The notes beneath the pieces were generated by a model. The model did no database searches. It had not been told where the DNA came from and saw nothing but the letters and a program-made list of their open reading frames with translations. Below are positions 26,061-35,149 of a stretch of 64,000 bases of DNA, piece by piece; within the stretch, counting starts at the first letter, position 1, and each line of letters opens with the position of its first letter. The stretch lies in contig DLMI01000027.1 of assembly GCA_002478145.1 (NCBI GenBank), positions 1 through 64,000 on the forward strand. Reading direction: 5' to 3'. The DNA is from Acidobacteria bacterium UBA7540. GTDB taxonomy: Bacteria > Acidobacteriota > Terriglobia > UBA7540. The position numbers and the translations under genes are program-made.

Positions 26061-26930
26061 ATGCCTGACCGCCTTTTCAAGCCAGAGATAGGAAAAGACG
26101 ACCTGCCCTCCGCTCCCACGGAAGAGTTTTTCGAGACCTTGGAGAGGGCTGATGTCTATCTGCCAGTCTCAACTGAAGTCAGCCCTGTTCCCCCGGAGAG
26201 CCGTATTGTAATGCACACCGATCCAAGGAGTGCTGGTGCGGATAGGTTCAGATTGGTGCAGATACGCCTCACGAGCATACAGGCTTCGAGGAAGTTAAAA
26301 AGCCTCCTTATTACCAGTCCCCTGCCAGAGGATGGGAAGTCCACGGTTACGTTGAATCTTGCCACAGGTCTGTCTGAAGAAGGAAAGCGTCCAGTGCTCG
26401 TGCTGGAGGCCGACGTGCATCGACCGACCCTCCTCAAGAAACTGGGTCTCAAGGCGTGGCCTGGGCTGACCGAGTCTTATAAGCGTGGGAGTGACCCGAT
26501 GCTGGCTATCCGCCGAATCGAGCCCCTGGGTTTCTATTTGTTGCCAGCCGGGCAGCCAGGGGAGGAGGGCAGCAGACTTCTCCAGTCTGACTTCGCCTCG
26601 CAATTGATCAAAGGTCTTTCTTCGAGTTCCTTTCATTGGATCTTGATCGATTCACCTCCCACGACGCCCGTTGCTGACATCATTGCCCTCAAAGCACTAG
26701 CCGACGCCACTTTGCTCGTAGCTCGGGCAGGGAAAACACCACGAGAGGCCATAGAGGAATCGACCCGGAATTTGGGGCGCGATCACATCATCGGAATCAT
26801 TCTCAACGGCGTAGAGGGCTTCGATCGTATGTACTCCAAATATTATGGATACGGAAAATCTGAAGCTCCCGTAAAGAAGACAAAGCCCAACGTCATAGAG
26901 GGCCTGGAACTGGGTAAACGTGGAAGGTGA
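26061..26930 (+). CDS. Tyrosine kinase of the CpsD/CapB (BY-kinase) type
   Basis: About 289 residues from ATG 26061, which has GGGAG twelve bases upstream; TTG 26049 is the alternative. Walker A is SPLPEDGKSTVTLNLA, Walker A' is VLVLEADVHRP and Walker B is WILIDSPPTTP. The C-terminus carries a tyrosine cluster (RMYSKYYGYG), the autophosphorylation tail of BY-kinases. It works with the membrane adaptor encoded upstream; cycles of phosphorylation control polymer assembly. Its last bases overlap a decayed VanZ-like frame. Confidence 0.9.
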   Translation: MPDRLFKPEIGKDDLPSAPTEEFFETLERADVYLPVSTEVSPVPPESRIVMHTDPRSAGADRFRLVQIRLTSIQASRKLKSLLITSPLPEDGKSTVTLNLATGLSEEGKRPVLVLEADVHRPTLLKKLGLKAWPGLTESYKRGSDPMLAIRRIEPLGFYLLPAGQPGEEGSRLLQSDFASQLIKGLSSSSFHWILIDSPPTTPVADIIALKALADATLLVARAGKTPREAIEESTRNLGRDHIIGIILNGVEGFDRMYSKYYGYGKSEAPVKKTKPNVIEGLELGKRGR

Positions 26931-27060
26931 CTTCACAAAGTCAATCACCGTGGGCTGGTGGGCTATAACCCTGGCGTGGGCCGCGCTGATTTTTTGCCTC
27001 TCGACCCAAACATTCAGCCCCAATTCCTCGCGAGCGTTGCTGGCAAGGTCGCTGGCTTAA
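26920..27060 (+). pseudogene. VanZ-like remnant
   Basis: A GTG inside the kinase stop region opens a 46-codon frame reading VGWWAITLAWAALIFCLSTQTFSPNSSRAL. This matches the first helix and the STxxFS segment of VanZ-family membrane proteins. It closes early, and the remaining 240 bases to the PilZ gene show only broken hydrophobic pieces. VanZ genes are common in such operons. This copy has decayed. Confidence 0.5.
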
Positions 27061-27301
27061 TTCTGGCTGTATTCCCCATTACAATCTTTAAGAACGGCCT
27101 GACGATGGTGACTATCTCTTGGTTCTCGGTTCGTCCGAATCTGCACTTCCTCACTGTTTTGCTGCACCAGTACGGAGGGATCCCCAGCTCATCTTGGTTT
27201 TTTCGGTCTCGGCTTTTCTCGTTATGTGGCTGAGTCAATCTGACAATAGTGCATGGAAAGGACACGCGGGCTAATCGGAGGAAGTTTCCGGTGCCGGGAT
27301 T

Positions 27302-27649
27302 ATGGCCATGTCTAACTCTCTACTCGACCAGGCGTCAAAAGGTTCGACACGCGCTAAGCGTTTTGCGATTCACATTCCTATCCGCTACCGCAAACCACAC
27401 ACTTCGAAATGGTTTGAGGGGATGACAGAGAACGTCAGCTACTCGGGAGTTCTGTTTCGCGCCGAATTCCCCTTGCAGCCAAAAACCACAGTCGAGTTGA
27501 GATTTGAGCTTCCCGCTGCAATCCTCGGAGAAGCTCCGGGGGGGGTTGTTTGTAGGGGAGCGGTGGTTCGCATAGAAGAAAGTCCCATTTCGGGTATTCC
27601 GCTAGCCCTTGCGGTTGCCATAGATGGTTATCGCATGGCACGGGGATGA
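27302..27649 (+). CDS. PilZ-domain protein
   Basis: A 115-residue single-domain protein. RAKRFAIHIPIRYR and NVSYSGVLFRAEF match the two halves of a PilZ domain, with CRGAVVRIE and the ALAVAIDGYR end strands. The RxxxR cyclic-di-GMP motif is only partly kept (RAKRF; no clear second Arg), so binding is not certain. PilZ proteins often tune exopolysaccharide synthesis or secretion, which suits this location. It resembles the poorer copy at 21324. Confidence 0.75.
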   Translation: MAMSNSLLDQASKGSTRAKRFAIHIPIRYRKPHTSKWFEGMTENVSYSGVLFRAEFPLQPKTTVELRFELPAAILGEAPGGVVCRGAVVRIEESPISGIPLALAVAIDGYRMARG

Positions 27650-27652
27650 CAA

Positions 27653-27760
27653 ATGGAAGATGGTCCACAAAGCCTTCTGGCTTTTAACTACAAGCAAGTA
27701 ATTAAGGATCGCAGCCTGAGCCAGAACGTGGAGCTCAAGAGTATCAACAAGGGTTGTTCC
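27653..27760 (+). pseudogene. Remnant of a second wza-type gene 3' end
   Basis: Reads LLAFNYKQVIKDRSLSQNVE, then LKS, closely matching the end of the Wza-like protein (LHFDYKKVIKGHNPEQNVELKS). The DNA also keeps the old stop region (GTTGTTCCTTGA against ATTGTTCCTTGA), but a small deletion puts it out of frame, so the remnant now runs open into the barrel gene. It points to a lost tandem copy of the export gene. Confidence 0.7.
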
Positions 27761-29092
27761 TTGAAAGAAAAGTTGCGTGCATCCATTTCCCTTGTCGTCT
27801 TCGTAATGTTGTTGCCAGTTGGTCTTGAGGCCCAAACAGCCGCACCGGCCCCAGCTCAACCGTCGGTGTATGGCAGCGGAGTGCAGACCCCACTCCGGTA
27901 TGCGGGAGAGGCTGCGCCCGTCAACCAGCTCGCGCTCAGCATGGGCGCCTCAACTTTCTACGATGACAACGTTCTCCAGAAAAACTCGCAACGGCTAAGC
28001 GATGAAGCGGTCTCGTTTGATTCGCATCTCACCCTTTCGAGGCAGACCGAGAACCTGACGATCAGCTTTGATTACTTGCCCTATTTCCTTTTATACCGGC
28101 AAATTGACCAGTATGACCGGCTCAACCATACTGCCGATCTGAACCTGACCTACCGGTTGGGTTCCCACTTCAACGTGGGATTGCATGGCACTTTTAGTTA
28201 TCAAAACGGAGTGTTTGAATCTCTCACTGGGCAGCAGATTATGTCGGGGTTTGGCTCGCCCACCACCCTGAATCAGACGATTCTCCCATACACGGTCAGA
28301 ACGTTGTCGAATTCAAGCGGGCTGGATCTCACGTATGTGAAGAGCCATCGGACGTCTCTCACCCTCACTGGTGGCTACGATCAGCAGAAATTCGGGAGCC
28401 AAGTGGAAGCGGGCCGGCCCTTGTACAACAGCACGGGAGTAAATGGCGGTTTCCAGTATCAATACCTTGTCACCGAGCATACCAGTTTCGGTCTTCTCCT
28501 GCTGCATCAAGATTCTACCTTTAAGGGGGGCGAAGCTTTCGGCAACAACCTCCGCTTTCAAATGGAAAGTGCGGTCGTCTCCGTCGGAGCGCGCTTGGCC
28601 CCTACGGTTACAGTGACCCTCTTCGGCGGGCCGGAATATGTCCGCATAATTGGTCAGTCCGCAGTCGGCGTCGCCGGACAGTTTCAACCCACTGGGGGAG
28701 GAAATATTACCAAAGAAGTTCGGAAGATTGCCTTGGATCTGTCGGTCGAAAGGTCTGTTTCCGGCAGCGGGGGTCTGTACGCCTTGGTGAAAAGCACCAC
28801 AGCAAGCTTTGGAGTGAGGCGGCGCTTGGTCGGCCGCTGGGAAGCAAATTTGCAGGGCGGTGCTGCCCGTGCGGATACCTCGCTCTTACAGTTCGCCAGC
28901 GGAAGGACTGATGCTTTGACCGGCGCATTCGGTCTTGATCGCCCCTTATCGCGTGGCTCCGTGTTCCGCATCTCCTATAACACTACCCACCAGTTGAGCA
29001 AAGGCACTATGCCGATTTCGGCGAGTTTCGATCGCAACCTAGTGACGATCGGCATCGACTACCGACTTAAAGCAATTCCCCTGGGGCAGTAA
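27761..29092 (+). CDS. Outer-membrane beta-barrel protein of the exopolysaccharide locus
   Basis: About 443 residues if translation starts at TTG 27761, which has AAGGG upstream. A signal peptide follows directly (LRASISLVVFVMLLPVGLEAQT). The longer open frame from 27653 would place a wza remnant before the signal and is unlikely. The mature protein begins SVYGSGVQTPLRYAGEAAPVNQLALSMGASTFYDDNV and continues with alternating amphipathic strands (LNLTYRLGSHFNVGLHGTFSY; RTSLTLTGGYDQQKF) to a C-terminal strand IGIDYRLKAI. This is the pattern of barrels found with Wza-type exporters. It probably helps polymer secretion or anchoring. Confidence 0.75.
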   Translation: MKEKLRASISLVVFVMLLPVGLEAQTAAPAPAQPSVYGSGVQTPLRYAGEAAPVNQLALSMGASTFYDDNVLQKNSQRLSDEAVSFDSHLTLSRQTENLTISFDYLPYFLLYRQIDQYDRLNHTADLNLTYRLGSHFNVGLHGTFSYQNGVFESLTGQQIMSGFGSPTTLNQTILPYTVRTLSNSSGLDLTYVKSHRTSLTLTGGYDQQKFGSQVEAGRPLYNSTGVNGGFQYQYLVTEHTSFGLLLLHQDSTFKGGEAFGNNLRFQMESAVVSVGARLAPTVTVTLFGGPEYVRIIGQSAVGVAGQFQPTGGGNITKEVRKIALDLSVERSVSGSGGLYALVKSTTASFGVRRRLVGRWEANLQGGAARADTSLLQFASGRTDALTGAFGLDRPLSRGSVFRISYNTTHQLSKGTMPISASFDRNLVTIGIDYRLKAIPLGQ

Positions 29093-29314
29093 CCATGCAA
29101 CCCAACGCGAAGCCGGGCAACATGATTAGAAACTGCACTTAACGTCTCAAGTTGTTCGTGTGACCAAGGACCTTTGGGTCTGCTGTATTACCCTGCTGCG
29201 GTGATCTGATTTTCAGCTAAGACGCACATCTTCCACTCCCAGATTCCTTGCTGTGAAGTTCTCCCTTTGAGCAAGGGTGTGGGCCAATAAATCTGATTGC
29301 AAAGGATAACGACG
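29093..29314. other. Intergenic leader
   Basis: About 220 bases without a gene. A short stem (GACCAAGGACCTTTGGGTC, near 29161-29179) could act as a weak terminator, but it lacks a following T run. Confidence 0.3.
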
Positions 29315-30496
29315 ATGCTTCTCGAACATTTCGCCATCAGGCCAAATCCAAGAGGTACTCAGACAAAAAAACGGCCGAACGGCTTCAATGGTGAGGCTGA
29401 AGCTTCACGGAGCGGGAACCTCGGCCTGATCTCTGAAGAGCTGTTCACGAAATTGTTGTCCCTCGAAAGGAAGAGGTCCGAGCGCTCGCGGAAGCAATTC
29501 GTACTCATGGTGGTGGATGCCGGGGAGCTGCTTCGAACTGATCGCAGGGAGGTGGCCCTTGAGCAATTGACTGCCGCGCTCTCTTTGTCTACCCGGGAGA
29601 CAGACATTCGGGGTTGGTACAGCGAAGATTCTGTGGTTGGCGTCATCCTAACCGAGTTTGGCTCAGCCGACATGCACTCCGCGCTCGACACAGTATTCTG
29701 CAAGGTAAACTCCGCTCTCCGCGTCAACCTCGGAACGGGCCAAATGAATGAGGTCCATATCTCCTTCCACGTGTTTCCGGACGATCTTGGAGCCCAGGGG
29801 GGTGGTTCGGCAGATATCAGGCTGTACCCCGATTTCCTTCAAGAGGATGAAGCGAAAAAGGCCGCCCGGTTTATCAAGAGGGCAATCGATATAGCCGCGA
29901 GCCTTGCCGCCCTGATTGTGCTTTCGCCGGTGTTGCTCCCTGTCGCCATAGCGATCAAGCTGACGTCGAAGGGGCCCACACTCTTCAAACAAACACGTGT
30001 AGGGCAATACGGAGTCAGGTTCACCTTCCTGAAATTTAGATCGATGTATTTCGGCAACGATCCGCAGATTCATCAGGATTACGTCGCGCGGCTTATTTCC
30101 GGGGAGGACGATGATGAGGAGGGGGAGGCGAACGGAGGGGTTTACAAGATAAAAGATGATCCCCGGATTACACCTCTCGGAAAATTTCTCCGGAAGACCA
30201 GCCTGGACGAGCTTCCTCAACTTTTTAATGTGCTGAAGGGCGAGATGTCCCTGGTGGGACCGCGGCCCCCTATCCCTTATGAGGTTGAGGCTTACGACAT
30301 TTGGCACCGGCGCCGCTTCCTCGAAGTGAAGCCTGGAATCACAGGGCTATGGCAGGTTAAAGGACGAAGCAGGACGAAGTTCGAGGATATGGTTCGCCTG
30401 GATCTGGAATACGCTAGAACGTGGTCGCTCGGGCTGGACTTCAAGATTCTCCTGAAGACGCCCCGGGCCGTTTTCTTTGGTGGAGGAGCGTATTGA
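29315..30496 (+). CDS. Initiating sugar-phosphate transferase with N-terminal extra domain
   Basis: About 393 residues; ATG 29315 follows AAAGGA, better than TTG 29297. Residues 1-180 form a soluble domain resembling a degraded GGDEF fold (RKQFVLMVVDAGELL ... DIRGWYSEDSVVGVILTEF) without the signature. A membrane hairpin lies at about 195-220. The bacterial sugar transferase domain follows: KFRSMYFGND, YKIKDDPRITPLGKFLRKTSLDELPQLFNVLKGEMSLVGPRPP and KPGITGLWQVKGRS. It would transfer a hexose-1-phosphate to undecaprenyl phosphate and start each repeat unit. The fused N-terminal domain may be regulatory. Confidence 0.88.
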   Translation: MLLEHFAIRPNPRGTQTKKRPNGFNGEAEASRSGNLGLISEELFTKLLSLERKRSERSRKQFVLMVVDAGELLRTDRREVALEQLTAALSLSTRETDIRGWYSEDSVVGVILTEFGSADMHSALDTVFCKVNSALRVNLGTGQMNEVHISFHVFPDDLGAQGGGSADIRLYPDFLQEDEAKKAARFIKRAIDIAASLAALIVLSPVLLPVAIAIKLTSKGPTLFKQTRVGQYGVRFTFLKFRSMYFGNDPQIHQDYVARLISGEDDDEEGEANGGVYKIKDDPRITPLGKFLRKTSLDELPQLFNVLKGEMSLVGPRPPIPYEVEAYDIWHRRRFLEVKPGITGLWQVKGRSRTKFEDMVRLDLEYARTWSLGLDFKILLKTPRAVFFGGGAY

Positions 30497-30694
30497 CCAT
30501 TCGCTGCCTCCCGGCAAATCCGTTCCAAGGATCTATTGCCTAACTTGTTTTCTGCCGTCAGCGGAACGAATGCTCGACAAGAAGACCCGACGCTTAGAGT
30601 GAAGTTGTCTTTTCCCCGGTTCGAAAAGGCAATCTCCTCTACTCTTCTGCAGGCAGGAGTTTCTCTTTGCGGCTTCTCCTGCCCGAGGTGAAAT
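30497..30694. other. Intergenic, no gene
   Basis: Holds only the GAGGTG ribosome binding site of the following oxidoreductase gene. Confidence 0.4.
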
Positions 30695-31696
30695 ATGATT
30701 GGAATAGGTGTTATCGGATACGGCTACTGGGGACCCCAAATCGTAAGAAATTTCCACAGCTCCAACGGGGCCCGCGTCCTGGTCGTTTGTGATAAGGAGA
30801 CAGAGGTGTTGAAGCGGGCCAAGCAGGCCTACGCTGACGTGGAAGTCACCACGGACCTTGGCGGTGTCTTGACATCCCCGCATGTTGATGCAGTGGCTGT
30901 GGTGACTCCAGTCTGGACGCACTTCGAACTGGCGAAAACTGCTCTGGAGAATGGCAAGCACGTTTTTGTGGAGAAGCCGTTCACAACAACCTCCGAACAA
31001 GCGCGGCAATTGATAGAACTCGCGGAAAAGAAGAATCTCCGGATTATGGTGGATCACACGTTCCTCTTCACCGGAGCAGTCAAGAAAATCCGCCAGCTTA
31101 TCGATGGCAATGAGCTGGGGAACCTTTATTACTATGATTCGACCCGAGTGAACTTGGGCCTTTTCCAACATGACTGCAATGTTGTTTGGGATCTGGCGCC
31201 CCACGACCTCTCCATCATGAATCATCTGATCAAGGACAAGGCCGAAGCTATCGTGGCGACGGGCGAAACACACGTGAATTCCCAAGAGGACGTTGCTTTT
31301 ATCACAATATATTTCGAGCACAATATCATCGCTCATATCAACGTCAATTGGCTTTCGCCCGTCAAGGTCCGGACCACGTTGATTGGGGGAGAGAAAAAGA
31401 TGGTCGTATGGAACGACCTGGAGGCGGACGAGAAAGTGAAGGTATACGACAAGGGCGCTCAGATCACCAACCGTGAGGGTGTCTATGACCTACTGGTCAG
31501 TTACCGCTCCGGTGACATGTGGGCGCCGAAGGTGGAGCAGACTGAGGCCTTGAAGGCGGAGTGTGAGTACTTCATTGATTGTGTCCAGGATAACAAGCAG
31601 CCGTTCAATGACGGCCAGGCGGGACTTAAGGTCGTGAAAATGCTGGAAGCTGCAAACCAATCGATAAGGGAGAGGGGGAGGATCATCCGGATATGA
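30695..31696 (+). CDS. Gfo/Idh/MocA oxidoreductase, WbpB/WlbA-like
   Basis: A 333-residue NAD-dependent oxidoreductase. The Rossmann motif is IGVIGYGYWGPQIVRNF, the EKP motif is FVEKPFT, and the catalytic-domain His lies in DLAPHDLSIMNHL. Together with the next three genes (acetyltransferase, DegT aminotransferase, 2-epimerase) it matches the WbpB-D-E-I route. There the 3-position of a UDP-N-acetylglucosamine derivative is oxidised, aminated and acetylated, and C2 is epimerised. Its stop overlaps the next start (ATGA), so the genes are coupled. Confidence 0.85.
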   Translation: MIGIGVIGYGYWGPQIVRNFHSSNGARVLVVCDKETEVLKRAKQAYADVEVTTDLGGVLTSPHVDAVAVVTPVWTHFELAKTALENGKHVFVEKPFTTTSEQARQLIELAEKKNLRIMVDHTFLFTGAVKKIRQLIDGNELGNLYYYDSTRVNLGLFQHDCNVVWDLAPHDLSIMNHLIKDKAEAIVATGETHVNSQEDVAFITIYFEHNIIAHINVNWLSPVKVRTTLIGGEKKMVVWNDLEADEKVKVYDKGAQITNREGVYDLLVSYRSGDMWAPKVEQTEALKAECEYFIDCVQDNKQPFNDGQAGLKVVKMLEAANQSIRERGRIIRI

Positions 31697-32202
31697 GCGA
31701 ATTCCGTTGCATCGCTCCCGATGTCAAGCTGGGGAGAGAAGTCAAGCTTTCCAAGTTTATTAACTTGTATGGATGTGAAATTGGCGACGAGACGAAGGTT
31801 GGCGCCTTTGTCGAAGTGCAGAAGAACGCCAAGATTGGGCAAAGATGCAAGATCTCCAGCCACACATTCATTTGTGAGGGCGTAACAATAGAAGATTACG
31901 TATTCATAGGACATAATGTGACATTTATCAACGACGCCTATCCGCGGGCTACCACTCCCCGCGGAGCGCTGCAGACCGGGAAAGACTGGAAAGTGGAGCC
32001 TACCCTGGTCAAGAGAGGCGCTTCGATTGGCTCGGGGAGCACGATCCTTTCAAAAGTGACGGTTGGCGAAAATGCCATCGTGGGGGCAGGGAGTGTGGTT
32101 ACGAGAGATGTTCCCGCGAACGCGATTGTGGCGGGGAATCCCGCCAGATTGTTGCGGAAACTAGGCCAGCAGATGACGGAGGAGGCAAGTCGTGGAAACT
32201 AA
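31693..32202 (+). CDS. Hexapeptide-repeat N-acetyltransferase, WbpD/WlbB-like
   Basis: A 169-residue left-handed beta-helix acetyltransferase. Hexapeptide repeats run from about residue 12 to 150 (VKLGREVKLSKFINLYGCEIGDETKVGAFVEV; AIVGAGSVVTRDVPANAIVAGNPARLL). The conserved segment FINDAYPRATT is typical of the WbpD/WlbB group, which acetylates the 3-amino group of a UDP-sugar using acetyl-CoA. It overlaps the oxidoreductase stop and the aminotransferase start. Confidence 0.88.
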   Translation: MSEFRCIAPDVKLGREVKLSKFINLYGCEIGDETKVGAFVEVQKNAKIGQRCKISSHTFICEGVTIEDYVFIGHNVTFINDAYPRATTPRGALQTGKDWKVEPTLVKRGASIGSGSTILSKVTVGENAIVGAGSVVTRDVPANAIVAGNPARLLRKLGQQMTEEASRGN

Positions 32203-33433
32203 TAGAATTCCCTTTCTTGATCTCGTCACTCCACATAGGGAGCTAAAAGACGAGTTAACGGCTGTATTCGAGCATGCTCTAGAGACGGCTGGCTTTATTG
32301 GCGGTCCCATGGTTGAGGATTTCGAACGAACTTTCGCCAGGTACTGCGATACTCAGCACTGTGTCGGCGTGGGCAGCGGCACGGACGCCCTGCGGTTTGC
32401 ACTGATGGCCGGAGGAGTTGGTCCCGACGATGCCGTCATTACTGTGCCGAATACCTTTATCGCTACAGCCGAAGCTATTTCTCAATGTGGCGCCCTGCCG
32501 CGATTCGTGGATATCGACGAACGCACCTACAATATGGACGTGAACAGGCTCGCCGCTTACCTCGCGGACGAGTGCTTTCCAAACGATAGCGACGGCAAGC
32601 TTGTGGACAAACAGACGGGGAGGGGAGTGAAAGCCGTCGTCCCCGTGCATCTCTATGGGCAGATGGCAGACATGGATCCCATTCTTGAACTGGCTGAGAG
32701 GTACAACTTGCTGGTCATTGAAGATGCCTGTCAGGCGCATGGGGCGGAATACTTTTCGCGCCGGGACAACCGTTGTAAGCAAGCGGGTTCGATGGGAAGG
32801 GCGGCGGCTTTCAGTTTTTACCCCGGAAAAAACTTGGGAGCTTGTGGGGAAGCCGGAGCTGTTACCACCAACGATGCGGAGCTTGCCCAGAAGGTTCGGA
32901 TGTTGCGGGACCACGGGCAGGCCCAAAAGTATTATCACGAGATGGGAGGATATAACGGCAGGTTGGATTCGATTCAAGCTGGCATCTTGGGAATCAAGCT
33001 CCGGCATCTCACGGCGTGGAATGAAAGGCGCCGGGAATGTGCGTCGCGATATCAGGAGCTCTTAGGTGCGGCCTCCGAGGTAATAAAGCTTCCCTTCGAG
33101 CCTTCCTGGTCGAAAGCGGTTTTCCACCTTTATGTCGTCCAGGTTCAGAACCGGGAACAACTTCAGAAACACCTGGGTGAGGCTGGGATTGGGACGGGAA
33201 TTCATTATCCCATTCCCCTCCACCTGCAAAAAGCGTATAAAGACCTTGGCTACCAACAGGGTGATTTCCCAGTCTCCGAAGAGGCTGCTTCACACATCCT
33301 CTCGCTGCCCATGTTCGCAGGTCTCTCCGCGGCGCAGCAGGATCGAATTGCTCGGAAGGTACTGGACTTCGCTGAGGCGGAGAGTATCTCGCGGGCTCCT
33401 GACGTAGCTCGCATGGTGAGCCTGGCTTCCTAG
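32192..33433 (+). CDS. DegT/DnrJ/EryC1/StrS aminotransferase, WbpE-like
   Basis: A 413-residue PLP-dependent sugar aminotransferase. GTG 32192 follows GGAGG by seven bases. Motifs: CVGVGSGTDALRFAL, PLP-contacting VIEDACQAHGAEY and the Schiff-base Lys in FYPGKNLGACGEAG. An insertion around residues 125-150 (DECFPNDSDGKLVDKQTGRG) makes it longer than the usual 370. It would aminate C3 of the keto-sugar made by the oxidoreductase. Confidence 0.88.
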   Translation: METNRIPFLDLVTPHRELKDELTAVFEHALETAGFIGGPMVEDFERTFARYCDTQHCVGVGSGTDALRFALMAGGVGPDDAVITVPNTFIATAEAISQCGALPRFVDIDERTYNMDVNRLAAYLADECFPNDSDGKLVDKQTGRGVKAVVPVHLYGQMADMDPILELAERYNLLVIEDACQAHGAEYFSRRDNRCKQAGSMGRAAAFSFYPGKNLGACGEAGAVTTNDAELAQKVRMLRDHGQAQKYYHEMGGYNGRLDSIQAGILGIKLRHLTAWNERRRECASRYQELLGAASEVIKLPFEPSWSKAVFHLYVVQVQNREQLQKHLGEAGIGTGIHYPIPLHLQKAYKDLGYQQGDFPVSEEAASHILSLPMFAGLSAAQQDRIARKVLDFAEAESISRAPDVARMVSLAS

Positions 33434-33502
33434 GGGCCAGCTCGTTGTTATCCGCACAAAACTCCATAGATATCCCCAGTGCAAGCTTACAGGAAATTAA
33501 AG

Positions 33503-34789
33503 ATGAAGATCATGACGGTGGTGGGCGCACGACCTAACTTCATGAAGGCCGCTCCCATCATCGCGGCAATTTGGAAGTACAACCAAGCCGTAGCCAAGGC
33601 TGGCGCTGAGCTAACCCACCAAGCTCCGGTCCCTTCGATCGATCACATCCTGGTTCATACAGGCCAGCACTACGACGTGCTGATGTCCGACTCCTTTTTC
33701 GCGGATTTGAACCTCTCCCCTCCAGACATCCAGCTTGGCGTCGGCTCCGCGTCTCACGCGGTCCAGACGGCGGAGATTCTAAAGGGGTTTGAGGCAGTTT
33801 TATTGCGGGAGCGGCCCGACGTAGTCGTCGTGGTTGGGGACGTCAATTCCACTGTTGCGTGTGCCCTAGTCACTGCCAAGATTGCGTTCGATTTGGCGGG
33901 CACGCGCCCCTTGCTGGCGCATGTGGAGTCGGGCTTGCGCTCTTTCGATCGAGCAATGCCGGAAGAGGTCAACCGTGTTGTCACCGATCATATCTCCGAC
34001 CTGCTTTTCGTAACTGAGGAGAGCGGGATTCAGAACCTACGGAACGAAGGGATCTCCCCCCGCGCGATCCATTTTGTCGGAAACACGATGATCGACTCGC
34101 TCCTGGTTTTCAAAGAAAGAGCCGAGAGCTCCTCCATATTGGAGAGACTGGGGCTACGAGCCCAGGCAGGTGGTAATGGCGAAGGCAGCCCGATCGAGCA
34201 TTATGCGCTCCTTACTCTGCATCGCCCGTCTAACGTCGACAATCGGGATACCTTTTTGGATATCCTTTCGGGGTTGAAGGAACTGGCCGAGGACTGCCCC
34301 ATCATATTCCCCGCCCATCCCCGGACCCAGCAGCGCATCATGGAGTTCGGGACCGAGCTCCGCCTGGAGATTAATGAAACAAGAATAAAAGAGGATGCGC
34401 GAGACTCCCGAAGTAGGCAGGGCGGCATCATCTTGACCGAACCCCTCGGCTATTTGGATTTTCTTTGTATGATGAAGCATGCGACGCTCGTCATAACTGA
34501 CTCAGGCGGCATCCAGGAAGAAACAACATGCCTCGGAATTCCCTGCGTCACGGTCAGGGAGAACACTGAAAGGCCAGTGACCCTCGAGCGTGGGACTAAT
34601 ATCCTCGCAGGAACCACCAAAGAGAAAATCGCGGCCGCGATTCAGCGACAGTTGGGGAGGAAGGACGGCTGTGGCATGCCGGAGAAATGGGATGGTCAAG
34701 CGGCGACACGCATCCTCGAGGTTCTGATTAGCGCGTACAACAAACGGACCGTGTCGCCACAGTCTTTTACTTCCCAATCTTGTGCTTGA
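33503..34789 (+). CDS. UDP-N-acetylglucosamine 2-epimerase, WecB/WbpI-like
   Basis: About 428 residues. Motifs: VVGARPNFMKAAPI, LVHTGQHYDVLMSDSFF, VVVGDVNSTVACALV, HVESGLRSFDRAMPEEVNR, ITDSGGIQEETTCLGIPCVTVRENTERPVT. The first Met of the open frame (33479) is less likely than ATG 33503. It epimerises C2 of UDP-GlcNAc or of the 2,3-diacetamido derivative, giving the manno form. In the WbpA-B-D-E-I pathway a UDP-GlcNAc 6-dehydrogenase is also needed, and no clear WbpA gene is present in this window. Confidence 0.9.
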   Translation: MKIMTVVGARPNFMKAAPIIAAIWKYNQAVAKAGAELTHQAPVPSIDHILVHTGQHYDVLMSDSFFADLNLSPPDIQLGVGSASHAVQTAEILKGFEAVLLRERPDVVVVVGDVNSTVACALVTAKIAFDLAGTRPLLAHVESGLRSFDRAMPEEVNRVVTDHISDLLFVTEESGIQNLRNEGISPRAIHFVGNTMIDSLLVFKERAESSSILERLGLRAQAGGNGEGSPIEHYALLTLHRPSNVDNRDTFLDILSGLKELAEDCPIIFPAHPRTQQRIMEFGTELRLEINETRIKEDARDSRSRQGGIILTEPLGYLDFLCMMKHATLVITDSGGIQEETTCLGIPCVTVRENTERPVTLERGTNILAGTTKEKIAAAIQRQLGRKDGCGMPEKWDGQAATRILEVLISAYNKRTVSPQSFTSQSCA

Positions 34790-34837
34790 CGCTCGATGTT
34801 TATGACTCGGGGTCAATCAGGCGTAACGGAAAATGAC

Positions 34838-35110
34838 ATGGAAGAAGCACTCCGGAACCTTTTGGCTCATTGTGGGGCGCAGGATTGGGCGGGTTACGAA
34901 CCTTACGATGCTCCCGACAGCAGGTTTTTTGCGGCCCTGCCATTCCTGAACGCCAGAGTTCCTCGGCTCGTTCTTACCCAGGGTTTGAAGCGGAGTCCGA
35001 TCAACGTCCGCCGTCCGATGGTTATTCCGAAGACATAGAATCCCAAAGCTATCGCGCTGTTCCTCCCGGCCTTCCTGTTTCGAATTCTCACCAACGAAAT
35101 ACCCCATTGG
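34838..35110 (+). pseudogene. N-terminal remnant of an EPS-locus helical-toroid protein
   Basis: Reads MEEALRNLLAHCGAQDWAGY, then EPYDAPDSRFFAALPFLNAR and TQGLKRSPINVRRPMVIPKT. After a TAG codon the same frame goes on NPKAIALFLPAF. Homologues I know of from polysaccharide loci have KTQNPKA here, so a CAG to TAG nonsense change is likely. About 90 codons survive, then the sequence turns into IS1380-related DNA. The C-terminal half of what seems the same family occurs at 54602-55059. Confidence 0.6.
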
Positions 35111-35149
35111 CGGCTCTAAATTGACCACTCTCCGGGGAGGCAAAACCGG

